From the NCBI GenBank assembly GCA_026874595.1, contig CM049308.1, forward strand, positions 12,294,001 through 12,358,000: DNA of 64,000 bases. The letters are read 5' to 3'. The stretch is from Sipunculus nudus (lineage: Eukaryota > Annelida > Sipuncula > Golfingiida > Sipunculidae). Below, in pieces: positions 23,620 to 37,600 of this stretch. The notes under the pieces were generated by a model. That model was not told the origin of the DNA. It saw only the letters and a program-made list of their open reading frames with translations, and did no database searches. A program made the translations under genes and the position numbers. Numbering within the stretch: the stretch's first letter is position 1; every line of letters starts with the position of its first letter.

Positions 23620-23950
23620 CGTATATGCAGTGGAACCCGGAACTAGTTCAGAAATGTTATGTCGATGTTGTTGTACGTGCACCCTTCGCCCCGCATGCAC
23701 CCTGGCACACACCCGCGAGTGTCTATATATTCATGGTTGTTGCTGGTACTGCCGTCCCCCCGCAGTCCTGTCGCTTCATTCTATGAAAGTCCACCTTCCG
23801 CGCAGCGCGCTTACAGAGAGTGAAATGAAGACCTCCAGTCGTTGTGCATGACTACAAACACACATTAAGCGCTAGTCACTTTGCTTACTACGACACTCGG
23901 TATGTTTACGTGATGACGTCAAGATAACAAGAACAAATCATTAACCGTGG
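23620..23950 (-). promoter_or_regulatory. Candidate first exon and promoter of the TRIM-NADAR gene
   Basis: A locally GC- and CpG-rich stretch (for example CCGCGCAGCGCGC near 23795) in AT-rich surroundings, directly upstream of the predicted donor at 23619. A TGACGTCA-like site (ATGACGTCAAG) lies near 23914. The transcription start cannot be placed. Confidence 0.35.
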
Positions 23951-24231
23951 GGTTTTCCAGCTGGGCTTTCCCGGAATATAACTCCGCTCAAAATTCTCCA
24001 GGGATTCACTCTGTTCATCGTTGTTTCTGCTGACTGGACCAGCTGATCATGTCGAATCATTTCTGACTTATTTATCCTGATGCTTCTATCATACAGCAAA
24101 ACCTGTATGTGTTTTTGTTGGCGTAAATTCAAAACAAACATTTAATTAATTAGCTGATTACCGGTTAAATTAATAACGACCTTAGAAAACCTGGCGGTTG
24201 ACTCCTGTGATACATACATACATACTAATAT

Positions 24232-24235
<4 letters not shown>

Positions 24236-24296
<61 letters not shown>
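24236..24296. repeat. (TA)n microsatellite
   Basis: About 60 bp of uninterrupted TA, followed by an ATT-rich stretch at 24330-24350. From 24350 to 26040 I see no gene; it contains one C run at 24757-24773. Confidence 0.93.
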
Positions 24297-24300
<4 letters not shown>

Positions 24301-26040
24301 AAGAGAAAGAGTGACGCCTCCATTAATTATTATTATTATTATTAATATTTAATTACCAGCATGCTGTATTATTAACAAATATATGGGAAGTTACATTGAT
24401 ACATTTTTTTTCAGGTTAACATATGAAAGGTGTTTTTATTCAGGTGTCGTAAATGGATCAATATTCCATGGGGTGTAAACTATTTATTTTTATTTTCATA
24501 AGAATAAACCTGATACGTATTTTTAAACTGGATTTTTTAATACAACTGTCATAATATACCCAAGATTAAAAATGTACAGTGGGTTTAAATGGATGTGTCA
24601 GCCACCGGATACACCAGAAAAAGTTTGAAGTATACGCTGATCTAACCAAACAGTATCAGATCAAGGTAAGTCATTTAGTACAGGAGAACTTTGAAATGTC
24701 GGCAGGAGTGCCTTACAGAATGAATTGCATGTAGCCTTCACTAGGCTATCTTTTGCCCCCCCCCCCCCCCCCCACACACACACACAAAGTAGTAATAGTT
24801 TGAAGGTACAACGTTCAACATATCACACCTTATGTCCAAGTATAAGCCAGCCTCTCCTTATAAGGCCACCTACATTGTTATCAGAAAGATCACCATGTGA
24901 TTATATAAATTTAATTTTATTTGTATTGACAAGTGTCATTTCTATTATGTAAATATTTGCATTTTCCAAATGCTCTCTATGAGTGAATAATATTCCAGCC
25001 TTTTTCATAAGGAATATGATGCACCAAGAAACGGACTACGGTGAAAACAGGACCTGGAAATTCAGGCACTACTGGCCCAAAGTTAAAAATACCGGCATAA
25101 ATATGTTCATACCATCGGCATCAAGGTCTTGTTTACATGCATCGTCATTATAATAACTCTAAGGCCTCCGTGCAGATGCTCTATAGTCCGCGCCGGGATG
25201 TATCTAGCTTCCCTGTCAAGATCCACAAGATCACTGAGAGCATTCGTGTATTAACCATAATAGGCCTACACGTCATTTCAATAAATAGAACATAAAGAGT
25301 GTTTATTAATATGAAAAAAAGCCATTAGATTTTTACCGGGAAGTATTTAATTTTTCTTTAAGTCATACAAACTTTTAATTTTAAGATCAATACAATGATA
25401 AGTAAGTACATTTATTCAAAATAGAATACATAAAACAGGAGCATTTTAGCCCCAGAAATATTTATACGATAATTAATTTATATCATCATAATAATATGAG
25501 CACCGGTTGAACAACTGAGGATACCAAAAACATGATTAGACGGGAACTTTGTAAAGGAAGGGTAGACTACGTCACGTGACCACGTCCTGGTGTGGTTATG
25601 TGATGACTCAGAGCGATCCAAAAAGCTACCTCAAACAAAGCCGTGTATAATCACTCCAGCTAAATATCTGGGAACGTTATTTCTGGGAAAGTTGGAGGGT
25701 TGCCATGAGTGAAAAATGCCAGGTTTAGTCACGTGACACCTGTTAATAGAATCGCTGATTTATCGTTAAGAACTAAGTGTTGACCGGATCAACTAAATGA
25801 TGTAAGCAAACACTATATATAATGTAACAAGGCCGACAGGCCTAATGCGAAAATGTGCAATCGGAAATTCATCAGGTATAATGCTTTAATAATAATATGC
25901 TGGACAATTACATGTGTACATGTGTGATATGAAAATGTACAATTACTAAACATGTACTAAACATTATGAACCTGAGTACAATCACAAATATCACTCCTGA
26001 AATACTGGCATGGATGTATATACGAAAAATAGATGATTGA

Positions 26041-28190
26041 AGGTGGCGCCAGAAGTCTTCTGTATGAGAAAGCCATCGAGGATGTATGGAGATACATAAT
26101 TTCAGGCAGATAATTCAAACCACTCTCGAGCTATGTGCACAGATGTATGAAAAAAAAATTGCAAGGTGGCGCGAAAAGACTTGTATATGACGAAGTTAAC
26201 CGAAATGTATAAATATGCCAACTTTTTAAGCTGATATATCAAATCCCTCCTGAGAAATAAGCAGGGACATACACTGTGCAAAAAACAATCACTGAAGGTG
26301 GCGACACTAGTCTTGTGTACGAGAAAGCCACGAAAGATGGATGGACAGGCCAAAATTTCAGGCAAATACATCACAATGCTCTTGAGTGAGGTGCTCTGGG
26401 CTAACCAATCTGAGCTTAGAAAGGCAGTTGTCAACCAAGTCAAGCGAAGCTAATTGCCGTATGAAGCTACTGAACTGAGTGAACTCTTGATCTGTAACTG
26501 GCTGTACTGTCTGAACTGTTGACCTGTTGCCTAATCTGATTTAGTTCCAAGTCTGCCAAAGCTATAAACGGACACAGACTGGAACTTGGCTTGATGCTAA
26601 ATCTGAAATAGTTGGCTGTCTGCGAAATGCTATTTATAGATGCAAAATCTTGGCCAGTTGCCAAATTTGTTTTTACATACTGAAAGAATTTGGCTACAAT
26701 GCTTTTCAAGCTGCATAATTCATAAGATATTTTTTTTATCAAAATGTTAAGGATAATGATAGATATCTATTAAAAGTGTAAATCAGAAGACAGGGATATT
26801 TTGTTCATGGATTTATTTTACACACTGGATAAGGACATCAATTATTCATGTTGCCTGTAGAGCTCTGCTAATATACCATCAGAGCTCAGTCTGTTAATAC
26901 AATTAAATACTAGCTTTGTTAACTAAAGTATCTCACAGTCCTTTCATTGTTAAAGGTCGAATAATTCTGCCAAAAATTATTTAAGTAAATTGGAACTAAG
27001 CCAGCTAAAAATCTTTTTTTTTTTGGTGCAATGATACATAATTTGAAACAACCGTTTTGCAGAAAAGACTATTTCATTCACTCAGTCTGATATAGGATAC
27101 TTGGCCACAAGAACAACTTCACCTTTCTAGACCTCAAAAATCAAAGAACAAGATCTATTCTTATGCAAATGAGAGACCCCTAGAGTAGGAGTAGTTTTGC
27201 AAAAATTAAACCATTCGGTTGACAGTTTCATCATAAAACGTTTCTTGTGTAGTTGTTGAAGGAGACAAAATTACGAATGTTTGCCCATAAAAAAACAGTT
27301 CGTTGTAGGTGATGCCACATAAACCTCAATTTCAAATATGAGTCATGTGACCAACATTTGCACAAAACTTGGTGTTTCTAGCTCCTGCTATTTTCGGATT
27401 GTAATGTTAGTATGCTTACTTTGGCCAAGTAAGATCCCTGCTACTCGGCCAAAATTTATTGAACCCAAACCATTTGAACAAACTTGAGAGAGCTCATCTC
27501 TTGGATAATTTCTGTGAAATATTTATTAATTTGGCCGACAGATTTCGGAGAGGAAGATTTTCAAAGGTTTTCTATTCCCCCCCCCCCCCCCCCCCGAAAA
27601 TGTAAGTCGATGCAGATGGTGCTGCAAAAAGCACAATCGCATTACATTTGACACGTGACTGATTTTTGCATACAATTTGGTGATGCTAGCTCCTGCTGTT
27701 CCTGACAAATAATAGGTTAATGTACTAAAAATTGATGACCCTCGTAAAAAGAGGTGACCAATATTTGCATAAAACTTGTTGATAATAGCTCTATCTGTAT
27801 CTGATATTGTAATTTTAGTATCCTTTTTGTCCAAATGACTAAGTTCAGATTCCTGTAACCTGGGCCGAAAATCAACGAACTTGAATGAGAGAGATTGTTT
27901 CTGTGATTGTGCCTGTGAACTGTTGAACAATTTGTTTAGACGGTTTTGAAGAAGAAGCTTTTTTAGTAGTTTTAGCATTTTCCCTATAAAATATCAGTAA
28001 ATGCATATAGCAAAGAAACAAGCACAATCCGATACAGTTTGAAATATGAATGATTCTTACTCAAAATTTGGCACTGCTAGACGGTTTTAAAGATAGCACG
28101 GGTTAACGTATGGACGACAGCAGGACGGCGGACGGCAGACGCCGCCGCGCCATCGCATGAGCTCACAGGTTCACTAAAAATCTACGCAAG
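26041..28190 (-). mobile_element. Degenerate repeat element, - orientation
   Basis: Three ~120-bp units carrying AAGGTGGCG, then TTGTGTACGAGAAAGCC, lie at 26041-26410. Further units at 27300-28080 share TTTGCACAAAACTTGGTG and TAGCTCCTGCT. The right end (28110-28165) has GACGGCGGACGGCAGACGCC followed by ATCGCATGAGCTCAC, a mirror of the GTCCGTC-type element starts found elsewhere in the window. The two blocks may be separate insertions. Confidence 0.45.
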
Positions 28191-29316
28191 ACACAAGAGA
28201 GAGTAAACAAATCCCCCCCCCCCCCCCCCCCCCTTGCCAAACTCTTTCCGTTTACCTTCTTTCCAGTGATCAAGGTGACGGTTTAATTCACATATATAGT
28301 TTCCCATTGCCTCATTCACATTTATAATTGAAGCCTTTCGATGTATGTATTTTGAATCACTAATTATGTGAGTAATATCATATCACAGAATCCACAAATG
28401 TTGTTAATACAGAGGGACGTACTGGGTAAAAACAAACGTACCATCAATAATATAATACTGGCAAAATACCACTAAGGACTTGTTATCTGAACACATGGAC
28501 TCAGAACAACCCTAACTACTGGCTATATACGTGAACTGTGGACAGAACGTAAATACACTCATGTTTATACTCTTACTCTCTGCCCAGCGGTGTGTCTGCC
28601 ACCTAATTGAAGCTGACTTTGAAAAAAAACTTGACTGACATCTAGGGACGTAATATATAATCACGCCTTTCCGGCTGTCTCAGACAGGCAAACACGTGCA
28701 CGGGAAGGCTTTTTACATTATACATATATACCAATCCGTTGAAAAGGCAAAAACACCTGGATGTTTTCCACATTATTTCCACTGATAATTTCCTCTGATA
28801 TATTTTCCTATAAAATTGTTCTATAATTTTCTTATACTTTCCGGCATTTAGACACTCACCTCCTTAATTTTCGGGGGGGGGGGGGTTCACTGCACAATCG
28901 TTTTTTTTTCATGTAATAGTGTTACTTTCGAAAACATTCAGTTCTTTTTGCTTGCAGGAGTGCATGTATGGTGGCATGTAAGATGGCAGAATCAGGATTA
29001 CAATGAGCCAAGTGTGACTGAAAGTTTGATATGATGGTAGGCCTATATAGGATGCATCTTTTCTGCGGAAAGGCAAACCTGTATCAATGCCTGTCCGTTG
29101 GAAAGGTGAAAATTTCAAAGAATTCCACCCCTGGACATTCATATATATAGGCAGCTGACTTCGCTTTGCAAAAAAAGTCGGCAATGAATTGAACTATCGT
29201 CAATTTGGCGATATAATAATGTATATATTTAACTCAAACAAGGAACATTATATATTTCAAGTGTAATTGACGATCCTTATGCCGTTTTTGGCTTAGTTGA
29301 TCTTCTTATTTTGGCC

Positions 29317-29352
<36 letters not shown>

Positions 29353-32300
29353 TATTGTTTCTTAAAAATAATTGTGAGCAACATAAGTATAGAAAAAAAA
29401 TGACATTAAATTTTGCGCATGAAGTCTATGATATTTGTCTATGACTTTTACTGCAAGAGTGACCTTGCCCTTGAACTGTTCCTCGTATGATCAACATCAT
29501 GCATACATAACATTATATATCTCTAAATTTGAATGGTTGAAGAGACTGTATTGACATTATGCATGACCATTGCCAAAATAATAAAAATATAGAATATAGC
29601 TTTGCCTTGTACTGAAGCTGGTGGTGCCACTTACACTCGTGATTTTCTTCATTCTCAAAGTAAGTTGATCTCTTTGAAAGTTGCATGTACATAATGTGCG
29701 TCAGAGCCTGACGCTGGCCAGCTTTATCCCTCAAAAAGGAGGGGTCTTCTCCTACGTCACTCATGTGCTGAGCAAGTCTGCCAAATATGGTAGAGGGTGC
29801 AGCAAGAGCTTTAGAGATATTTATGAAAAGACAGACGGATGCAGACTATTTTGGTGGTCCTCCATATATGGCAACAAAACCTGGCCGTACATGCAGTTAA
29901 TTTGCGCGTTTATAATGCTCCAAAAATATGAGTTTCACTGCATCTCTGCACCGTGCACACTGACTTCGTCATACATGAGTTACCGTGCAAGGTCATAATG
30001 GTGTGTGATATTTTTCACTATATTTAAAACCAATTACTTTTTCTGTTCATGTGCTGCACTATCTGGAATAAAATGCATTATGTGTATCTTTGTGTAAGGA
30101 ATGTAAACTCGTGACTACGACAAGGAGGCGGGAAACCGCATCTCTTTATATATATATATACACACACACACACACCCTCACACACACAGAGTTCATTACC
30201 AGCGTGTGCCGGAGTGCCACCGTGTGTCTATGTATGAGACTCGGGACCAGTTGGTAGGATGTTCTCATGGTTGAGACAAAGGGACTTAGGGTTATTGTTG
30301 CAGTCATAGCGGGAAAAACAGGTGTGAAGTAGGCCAAACCCTCGCCCGACCTAATAAGCAAAGGGTTATTTTATTTTATTTGCTGTAACTTCAATGGGAA
30401 TTAATGGGTTGAAGTTTGTCTTGCATGAGAATGGAACATCACAGTAGTTTCTGTACCAAGGTTGAAATGAGCAGATACTGATAGGCCTAGTTAGTAGTGG
30501 GCCAGTTGGGTAAAGACGGGTAGGCCTACTAATTTGTGTATAATCGGTAGCACAGCCAAAGATAACTCTAGCTCCTGTGCGTGACAGGATCTTGGATAGA
30601 TATGCAGGAGGCGGGAAACTTCAATGGTGTTTGGTAAGATCTTCAGGTGGAGTTTCGTCCTGAGAACCATAAATAAAGACTGTATTTAACATATTCAATT
30701 TCTTTTTTGGTTTCCATTCATACCAATCGTCTGCTGCCCGTCCATGTGGCATTTGATTGGCTGCAAGTCACATCATACACCAACGTTTTTAAACAGTCAC
30801 CATCCCGCCACCTGGTGTCTAAGTTCGTCATAACCGGTCATTCCAGGCAGCGGTAAAATCAGTAGCTTCATGAGAAGCACAAGATTTCCTCTGCCTCAGG
30901 AACGTAAGATGGAGCCTGCTTTTGCTTGTATCTTAAAAGAACCTTGTCAGGCTCATCCCTGTTACAAAGCTGAGCATTGGTGGTACAGGTGGATGTGACA
31001 ATTGTTAAATTCAACTTCAATTTCCCATCCCTGATCTTCATGATATCAGAATAATTTGTAATCATGGTCCCTTTTTTGTGTGCGCACACATCTCTACCTC
31101 AGTAGGATCAGTGGAAGTGGATAGGTTTCTGCCTTCCAGAAGTTAAGCTCAGATACCTTATGTATAGAATGTGGAATGCGTGATGCAGAATCCGGCATGT
31201 GGAATGCACGTTGAAAAATTTATATATGTTCCAGCAGGGCGGCATGCATGTTTTCTGTATGTTTCCCCTGAAAACCATGCAGAACCAGCAGAGATCACTA
31301 CATGTAGGGACTCGTTTTGCCAGATTCGCATTCTGCATGCCAGAACAGCGCAAAAGGAATCTCTCCTTATTTATTTCGTCAGTTGTGATTTTATCCGCAT
31401 TCCGTACATGAGGAATCTCAGCTTAAATTTTCCAATAAAGCGGCATTTGGCAAAACTGTCAATCTTACAACTACGTATAGGTTGTCTATACTTAGGTTAA
31501 ATATATAAAGTAGAACAAATTTATATATTTACATGTTAATGGTAACAAAAGCATTATTTTCTGTGAAAAAAAAGAGGTTTCCGTTTTCTCTGTTCTTTCA
31601 AGTTTTCACAAAACCAAGAGCTAAAGAGTTCATTATTTGACACAGCAGAAACCACTCTGGCAGAGGCATCACCATATGACCAGAAGTTGGGGGATTGGGC
31701 TTAAAGCAACAGGTCCAAGAACATCTAATCAAAACACCTGGCGTGGAGAGAACTGATTAGGGCAGGTCTTGACAACCGTCAGAGACCAGTTGATGGCAAG
31801 GGAAGGCTTTGTATGGTCTTTCTCAACAAAAGGAAATAGCATATATTAACAAGGACAATACTTTATAAATAATATTATACTTTATTTTCAGGATTTTTTT
31901 TCAAACCACATTTTTACTGCGTTAATTATGTTTATTACCGGTACTAGTTTTTTGTGCTAAATCAGTTTAAACATGATAAATTTACACATATATTTCAGAT
32001 CCTGGTGAGAACTGCCCAGTATTCGTTTCATAATCTGATAAACTCTGGTGTACAATTGAGCACATTTACTTAGGCAATTGTTCAACAAAATTATTTTAAT
32101 TATGAAATATAGATGATAAATGCTGTAACTCACCACATGGATGCAAATCTTACCTGTAGCCAACTCATATACACATTGTAATTTTGCATTTATTTATTCA
32201 TGTTCAAATTAGTTTAAGATTATTTGATACTTGTTTTCTTTCAGATTTTGTTTAACTTTTGTTTTATTAAATCCATAGTTGCAGCACTGCAAGTGCCATA

Positions 32301-33540
32301 ATTTTAACAAACAAAAGATAGCAGGTTATAAATTGATATTAATATCAATTTATCTAGCTGAAATTGGTAATTTACTTTGGAAAGTGCCAAATTTAGAGAA
32401 ATTTTCCATATTTAAATCAACCATTTTTATAGCAATCCTACATGTAAATGAAGTTACTTTATGTAAGATGGAAAACAGTTTTGTAAAAAATGTATTTGCA
32501 ACTGGAGGATCATCAGAAATGTATTTGTTCTGGACATTCCAGCTGTGATAAAGGTATATATAGCAGCCAACTTTGTGCTTTGTCTTGTTTTAAGGTATGA
32601 ATTTGTTCAGATAAATTTCAGATTATTAACATGATAAAATGATGTTCTATTGAAGGTACAATATTTTGCTTTAAATCCAAAACCATTCAGCTGTGAAGTT
32701 GAGAAAATTTTGTAACCACTGAGCTTTGTCATAACCCACACATTGCATGGGTAATGAGTTTGAAGGACTTTTTATGCTGACAGTGTAAAAACAAATAATT
32801 TTTTTTATGGTACTTATATATGGAAAAAAGTTTGCGTAAACTGCAGAATTACAGGTACTTCACTGTACAACACTGCACATTGAACTTGGTATAAGAGTAA
32901 ATAAACTTCATATGGTCAAATGTTTACTATAGTCTGTTTCACCACCTGCTGTCCACCTGTTTTTTGTAGATTATTTTCTTAAAAGTTTATACTGTTCAAT
33001 TATTTCCTAGAAAGTTAGGCAGTGACAACTTAATATGATATTTAAGAATTTTACAATAACTCCCCATTGTATGTTTCACAACTTTATAATCTCTTCACAA
33101 TGATCTGGCAGATATGATGTTTTTCTGCATGAGCAGCCATCTATGTTTTAGCTGGTTTTTTTAGAGTGTTTACATGACATCATCCAATCAACAGTTGTCA
33201 ATTGAGGCTGTTTTTGCATGTGACCAATGACCTTGACCCACCATAAGTGGGTCTGATATGTTGTAAAATGTAGACTGATTTTTTTTCATATTTTCAAATA
33301 ATTCTGTTTCTTAAATAAGATGCAAGGTACTCATGTAATTACCTTGTTGAAAATAATGTTCTTTAATCCTCTACACTATAATTGTTTCCTTTGAAATCTA
33401 ACTAATAAAAAATTTTTTTAGCAAAAAAAAATACCTAAACAAGAGGGGATGAAATGGACTTAAGTATTAAAAGTAGCTATTGGATTGATTTTGACTATCT
33501 TTAATAAAACACACAAGCACACATCCAACATTAACAAAAC
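28191..33540. other. Intergenic region without recognisable genes
   Basis: It contains a C run (28214-28233), a G run (28873-28884), TA/TG tracts (29317-29352 and 30148-30184), and an isolated GGTGGTGCCACTTAC repeat fragment at 29621-29640. Scattered ORFs under about 110 codons are not supported by any motif, splice pattern or homology I recognise. Confidence 0.5.
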
Positions 33541-33602
33541 TCATAACTTTAAACAGTTTTAACACACACACATCCAAATACATGTCGTATTATAAAATAT
33601 AA

Positions 33603-33608
33603 TTTATT
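33603..33608 (-). terminator. Possible polyadenylation signal of ninein-like gene
   Basis: AATAAA on the - strand about 830 nt beyond the stop codon. It is the nearest canonical hexamer I found; a non-canonical signal closer to the stop is possible. Confidence 0.3.
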
Positions 33609-34440
33609 CAATATCTGGACGGAATTTTCATCAATATTTGATAGCAAGATATTAAGTAACAATGAGCAGTCACCAGATATGGAAATTGTGACATCTGAAG
33701 ATACTAAGTTAAACATGTACTTTTGCCAGTTTGCTATTTCATTACATAACAGTTCAATATGTAACATCCTTTATGAGGCATTATGGCATATTTTGTAAGA
33801 ATCTCTAAAATAGTTCTTATTACCCTGTTTTTTCCAACAAAAACCAAATACTGTAAAAATTAAAGACATTTTTTTAACACTGAAGACAAATACAAATGAT
33901 GACATCACAGGATCTGATATCTGTAGCCAGGTAGTAAAACCACATTTACCAACTAAAAGAAGGGCTAACCTAAATAAATATCCGGTCAAGGAAGTTAATG
34001 GTTTAGGGAAATTCAATACATTGGTACTGGTAATTATGTTGGTTTTTAAGGCAAAAAGTTAAAAGATAAAAGGAAGAAATGTGGTAGAAATTAAATAATA
34101 CATTAGGTTGAATATATTTTCAATTACTGCTAATATCATGGTGTTTCATGTATTGGATTTGAAATGTGTTTTGGTCCAACCAACTGTACATAAAGTATCA
34201 TTTACATAAATCTGTTTATGTATACCACATAAGACAAGTTGTTTCAGCCAAAAACTGACCAACCTATGGAGCACAAATAAGTTAAAAATCTACCATATAA
34301 ATAACATATACCTATCAATTTCATCCTTGTAACATTAAAATCACATATCACATTCATTTGGTCCACACATTAAGAGATATCTTGACTCTCTTAACATGGA
34401 AATAAATTATAAAAATTTTCCTATAAAATGCACTGTAATA

Positions 34441-34632
34441 TCATTGGTCTAGTGATGCTATGACAACTCTGTTTAGGACATTCTTGTAGGCACCACACTT
34501 GCTCTGTAACTGACAGCTCTGCTGCTCTGCTCCCTTCTTTCCCTGCTCTGCTTCAAACAGAGCCTTCATCAGGCGGGCGTTCTCCACATACAGGTCCTTC
34601 ACCAGCACGTCAGTTCTTGTACTCCTCTCACA
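34441..34632 (-). CDS. NIN: Ninein-like terminal exon
   Basis: The acceptor TTTTTCCAG precedes CERSTRTDVLVKDLYVENAR. The stop is TGA after VVIASLDQ. LVKDLYVENARLMKAL is the family signature that identifies the gene. Confidence 0.9.
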   Translation of the reverse strand, partial: CERSTRTDVLVKDLYVENARLMKALFEAEQGKKGAEQQSCQLQSKCGAYKNVLNRVVIASLDQ

Positions 34633-37600
34633 CTGGAAAAAGAATATAATCGTATAAATAACTGTTACAAGAGCACTGCAAATGATGCATAATAAACCCA
34701 TCACATATCTTGTGACCTCTGACATCATTAAATTTTTGCTGAGACTATATATCAGGTGAGAAACTATACTGCTAATTGGTTAATAACCATAATGAATTTC
34801 ATGAAAATCCATCAGATTGGTACCTCTGACCTCATTAAATATGCTTTGATTTTGCTTGAAATTGAACTTAGGCAAGATATATTTGTCTACTGAGTTTGAT
34901 CAAAATCTACCATATTCCTGGCAAGTTATCGCTGTGATACATCAAAGTAGGCCAGTGACCTCTGACCTTATTAATTATGTGGATTTTACCTATAATCGAG
35001 CTCAGGCAAGATTATCTATTGGTAAGTAGTTATGGTGAGTTTTAAGAAAACCCACAAATGCCCCGGTAAGTTACCATTAACGGAGGACAGACGGACCATG
35101 GGTATAACATTATACGTCCTGTAATAAACAGGCATATAAAGATATTATAAATAACTGCAGTCCTGTACCACAAACAGTCCATCCTGTTTTTTTATGTTTA
35201 TTAAAAAATATCCGGTTATCCCATAAAAAGTACTGAAAGACTGAAGGCTTCCATGAAAATGCCTCCATAATTGTACCAAATTTGCACACAAGGTGTCGCC
35301 ACCATTTGCTGTTGATTCACAGGTCTGACAAAATCTGTCTGGTATTCCTTTCACCAAAACCTACCTCTTCATAATATTTCAATGCATGTTTAAATAATAC
35401 TTAATCTTGTGGATATTATCAAGCATGATGTTAAATTATTAGGCAGCTTTCTAAAGTTTGTTGGTCTTAAAATTTACACATGTAAAGAGTGTGACATGGC
35501 CATCAATGGAAAGATGTGCTGACTTAGAACATTTCAACCTTTGAAGCAGGTGAGATGTGACAGCAGTCCTACATTTCTACATGGATTTACATGCATTTTA
35601 TCATGAAACTTACAAATTTTAACAATGTTTAAATAAAACAAGCAGTCTCCTGTGGCAGTGAAGAAAAAATTAATGTGGAATGATAACACATTCACCTGCT
35701 GTTTCAGTTTAGTGACTTGCTGGCCCAGGAGGTGGCGTGAGTGTTCCAGCTGATCGAGTAATTGTTTATTGTCAGCCTCCAGTTCTTCCACCTTCCTCTC
35801 ATGTTGATCCTGGGTCGCTGGAAATTCAAAAGATTACATAGTTACAATGATGACAATCATTATGACTAGTGTAATATGATTGATACAAATCATTGTATAC
35901 TCTTTTGAGATACTGAAAGAAAATCACCAATTGTGATCTGGCAGCCATACTGGCTATCCCCCATGGGTATGTAATAACTGAACAAAAACTACATTTATTA
36001 TTGACAAATATTTGTTCAAATGTCAGCCTTCACTAGTAGGGGCGTCCTGACAGCAAACTTGGGTAATAGGTTAAACTTAGGTTGCTGAATGGAGCACAAC
36101 TGCAAGTAATAATTTTCCATATTTAACAACTACATACCAGCCAGCATGCGGGCTGTCTCAGCATTCTGCTGCTCCAGGTAGGCCTCCAGCTCGGCAAGAC
36201 CCTCTTCTTTCTGCTGCAGCCTGTGGAGGACATTGTCATAGCGACTGCGAGGCACCATTTGTCTCTGCTGGTCCTGCAGGGCCTGGAGCTGTCGCTGGTG
36301 CTCAGACCGTGCTAAAGCTAGTGCTGTGGAGGTCTCTGCCAGCTGAATATTATGAGATCATCATCACTTAATATTATTAAATTAACACACACCATTCATG
36401 TTGTGAGTTGGCAAATATGATTGATGGCTCTTTATCTATTGAAGGTCTTTTGATAAATTAAGATATTAATGGGATTATAAGTGGCTATGACACTGACGTT
36501 ATTATCATTGGCTCTTACACAAAAGATACAATTATCAAATTCCCTGAATTTTCCCCAATTTCAATTATTTTCTCCACTTCCCTGACTTATCCTTTGTTTA
36601 AAGTATTTTCTCAAAGTCCTTGACTTTTCCCTTATTTAAAGTATTTTTGTTAAGTCCCTAACTTTTTCCTTATTTAAAGTATTTTCTCAAAGTCCCTGAC
36701 TTTTCTCTTATTTAAAGTATTTTCTCAAAGTCCCTGACTTTTCTCTTATTTAAAGTATTTTCTCAAAGTCCCTGACTTTTCCCTTATTTAAAGTATTTTC
36801 TCAAAGTCCCTGACTTTTCTCTTATTTAAAGTATTTTCTCAAAGTCCCTGACTTTTCTCTTATTTAAAGTATTTTCTCAAAGTCCCTGACTTTTCTCTTA
36901 TTTAAAGTATTTTCTCAAAGTCACTGACTTTTCCTGGGACAGGAATAAGGAATCTCACTTTCCAGGTTTTCCCTGATTTTCCAGATGGCTTTAAACCCTG
37001 CATTTTGCTCCACTCTCACTACCTTGCTGCCAAGTGGGGAAATATAAATAGATTCAAATGTGCAGATACATGTTACATGTTACAACTCATCATAGATAGA
37101 GGGACCTTTCTGAATGTAGACCTAATGCTGATTACTTTCACAACCACAGGACTTACAGTGTTAAACCTGGATATAAATCATTCACTGACCTTTTGGTTCA
37201 GGAGGTCAATCTGGTCCTCAAAGTGATTCTTCTCCTTACTCCGACTGGACAATTTGGTCTGTAATGATGAAGAGTATGAAACTATTATACAGTGACATCT
37301 AGTGGCAGACTGATGTATTTAATACTGGACAATTTGTTCTGCAAATCAGACAGTATAAAAATATGATAAAGTGATATCTAGTGACAGACTGATGTACTAA
37401 ATCCTGCACAACTTGGTAAGTAATCCTAAGGTAATATTAAGTATATAAACCTAACAGACTGACAGCTGTAAGGGGTCTGATAAACAATGAAATAAACGGT
37501 GAAGAAATCACATGAAGCATGCTTTTCTTATGTACCTAGTGACATCTACTGGCATACTTTTGTATTAAATTCTTTTAAAATCATGGGGGAAACAAGTGCT

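Noticed and set aside
27526-27978. 150-codon - strand ORF with a Gly run
   Set aside because: It lies in degenerate repeat units and runs through a C homopolymer. No motif supports it.
29681-29998. 105-codon + strand ORF
   Set aside because: It begins next to a repeat fragment (GGTGGTGCCACTTAC) and has no recognisable motif.
36560-36935. CRISPR-like array
   Set aside because: The 38-bp units are contiguous with no spacers, and the context is a eukaryotic intron.
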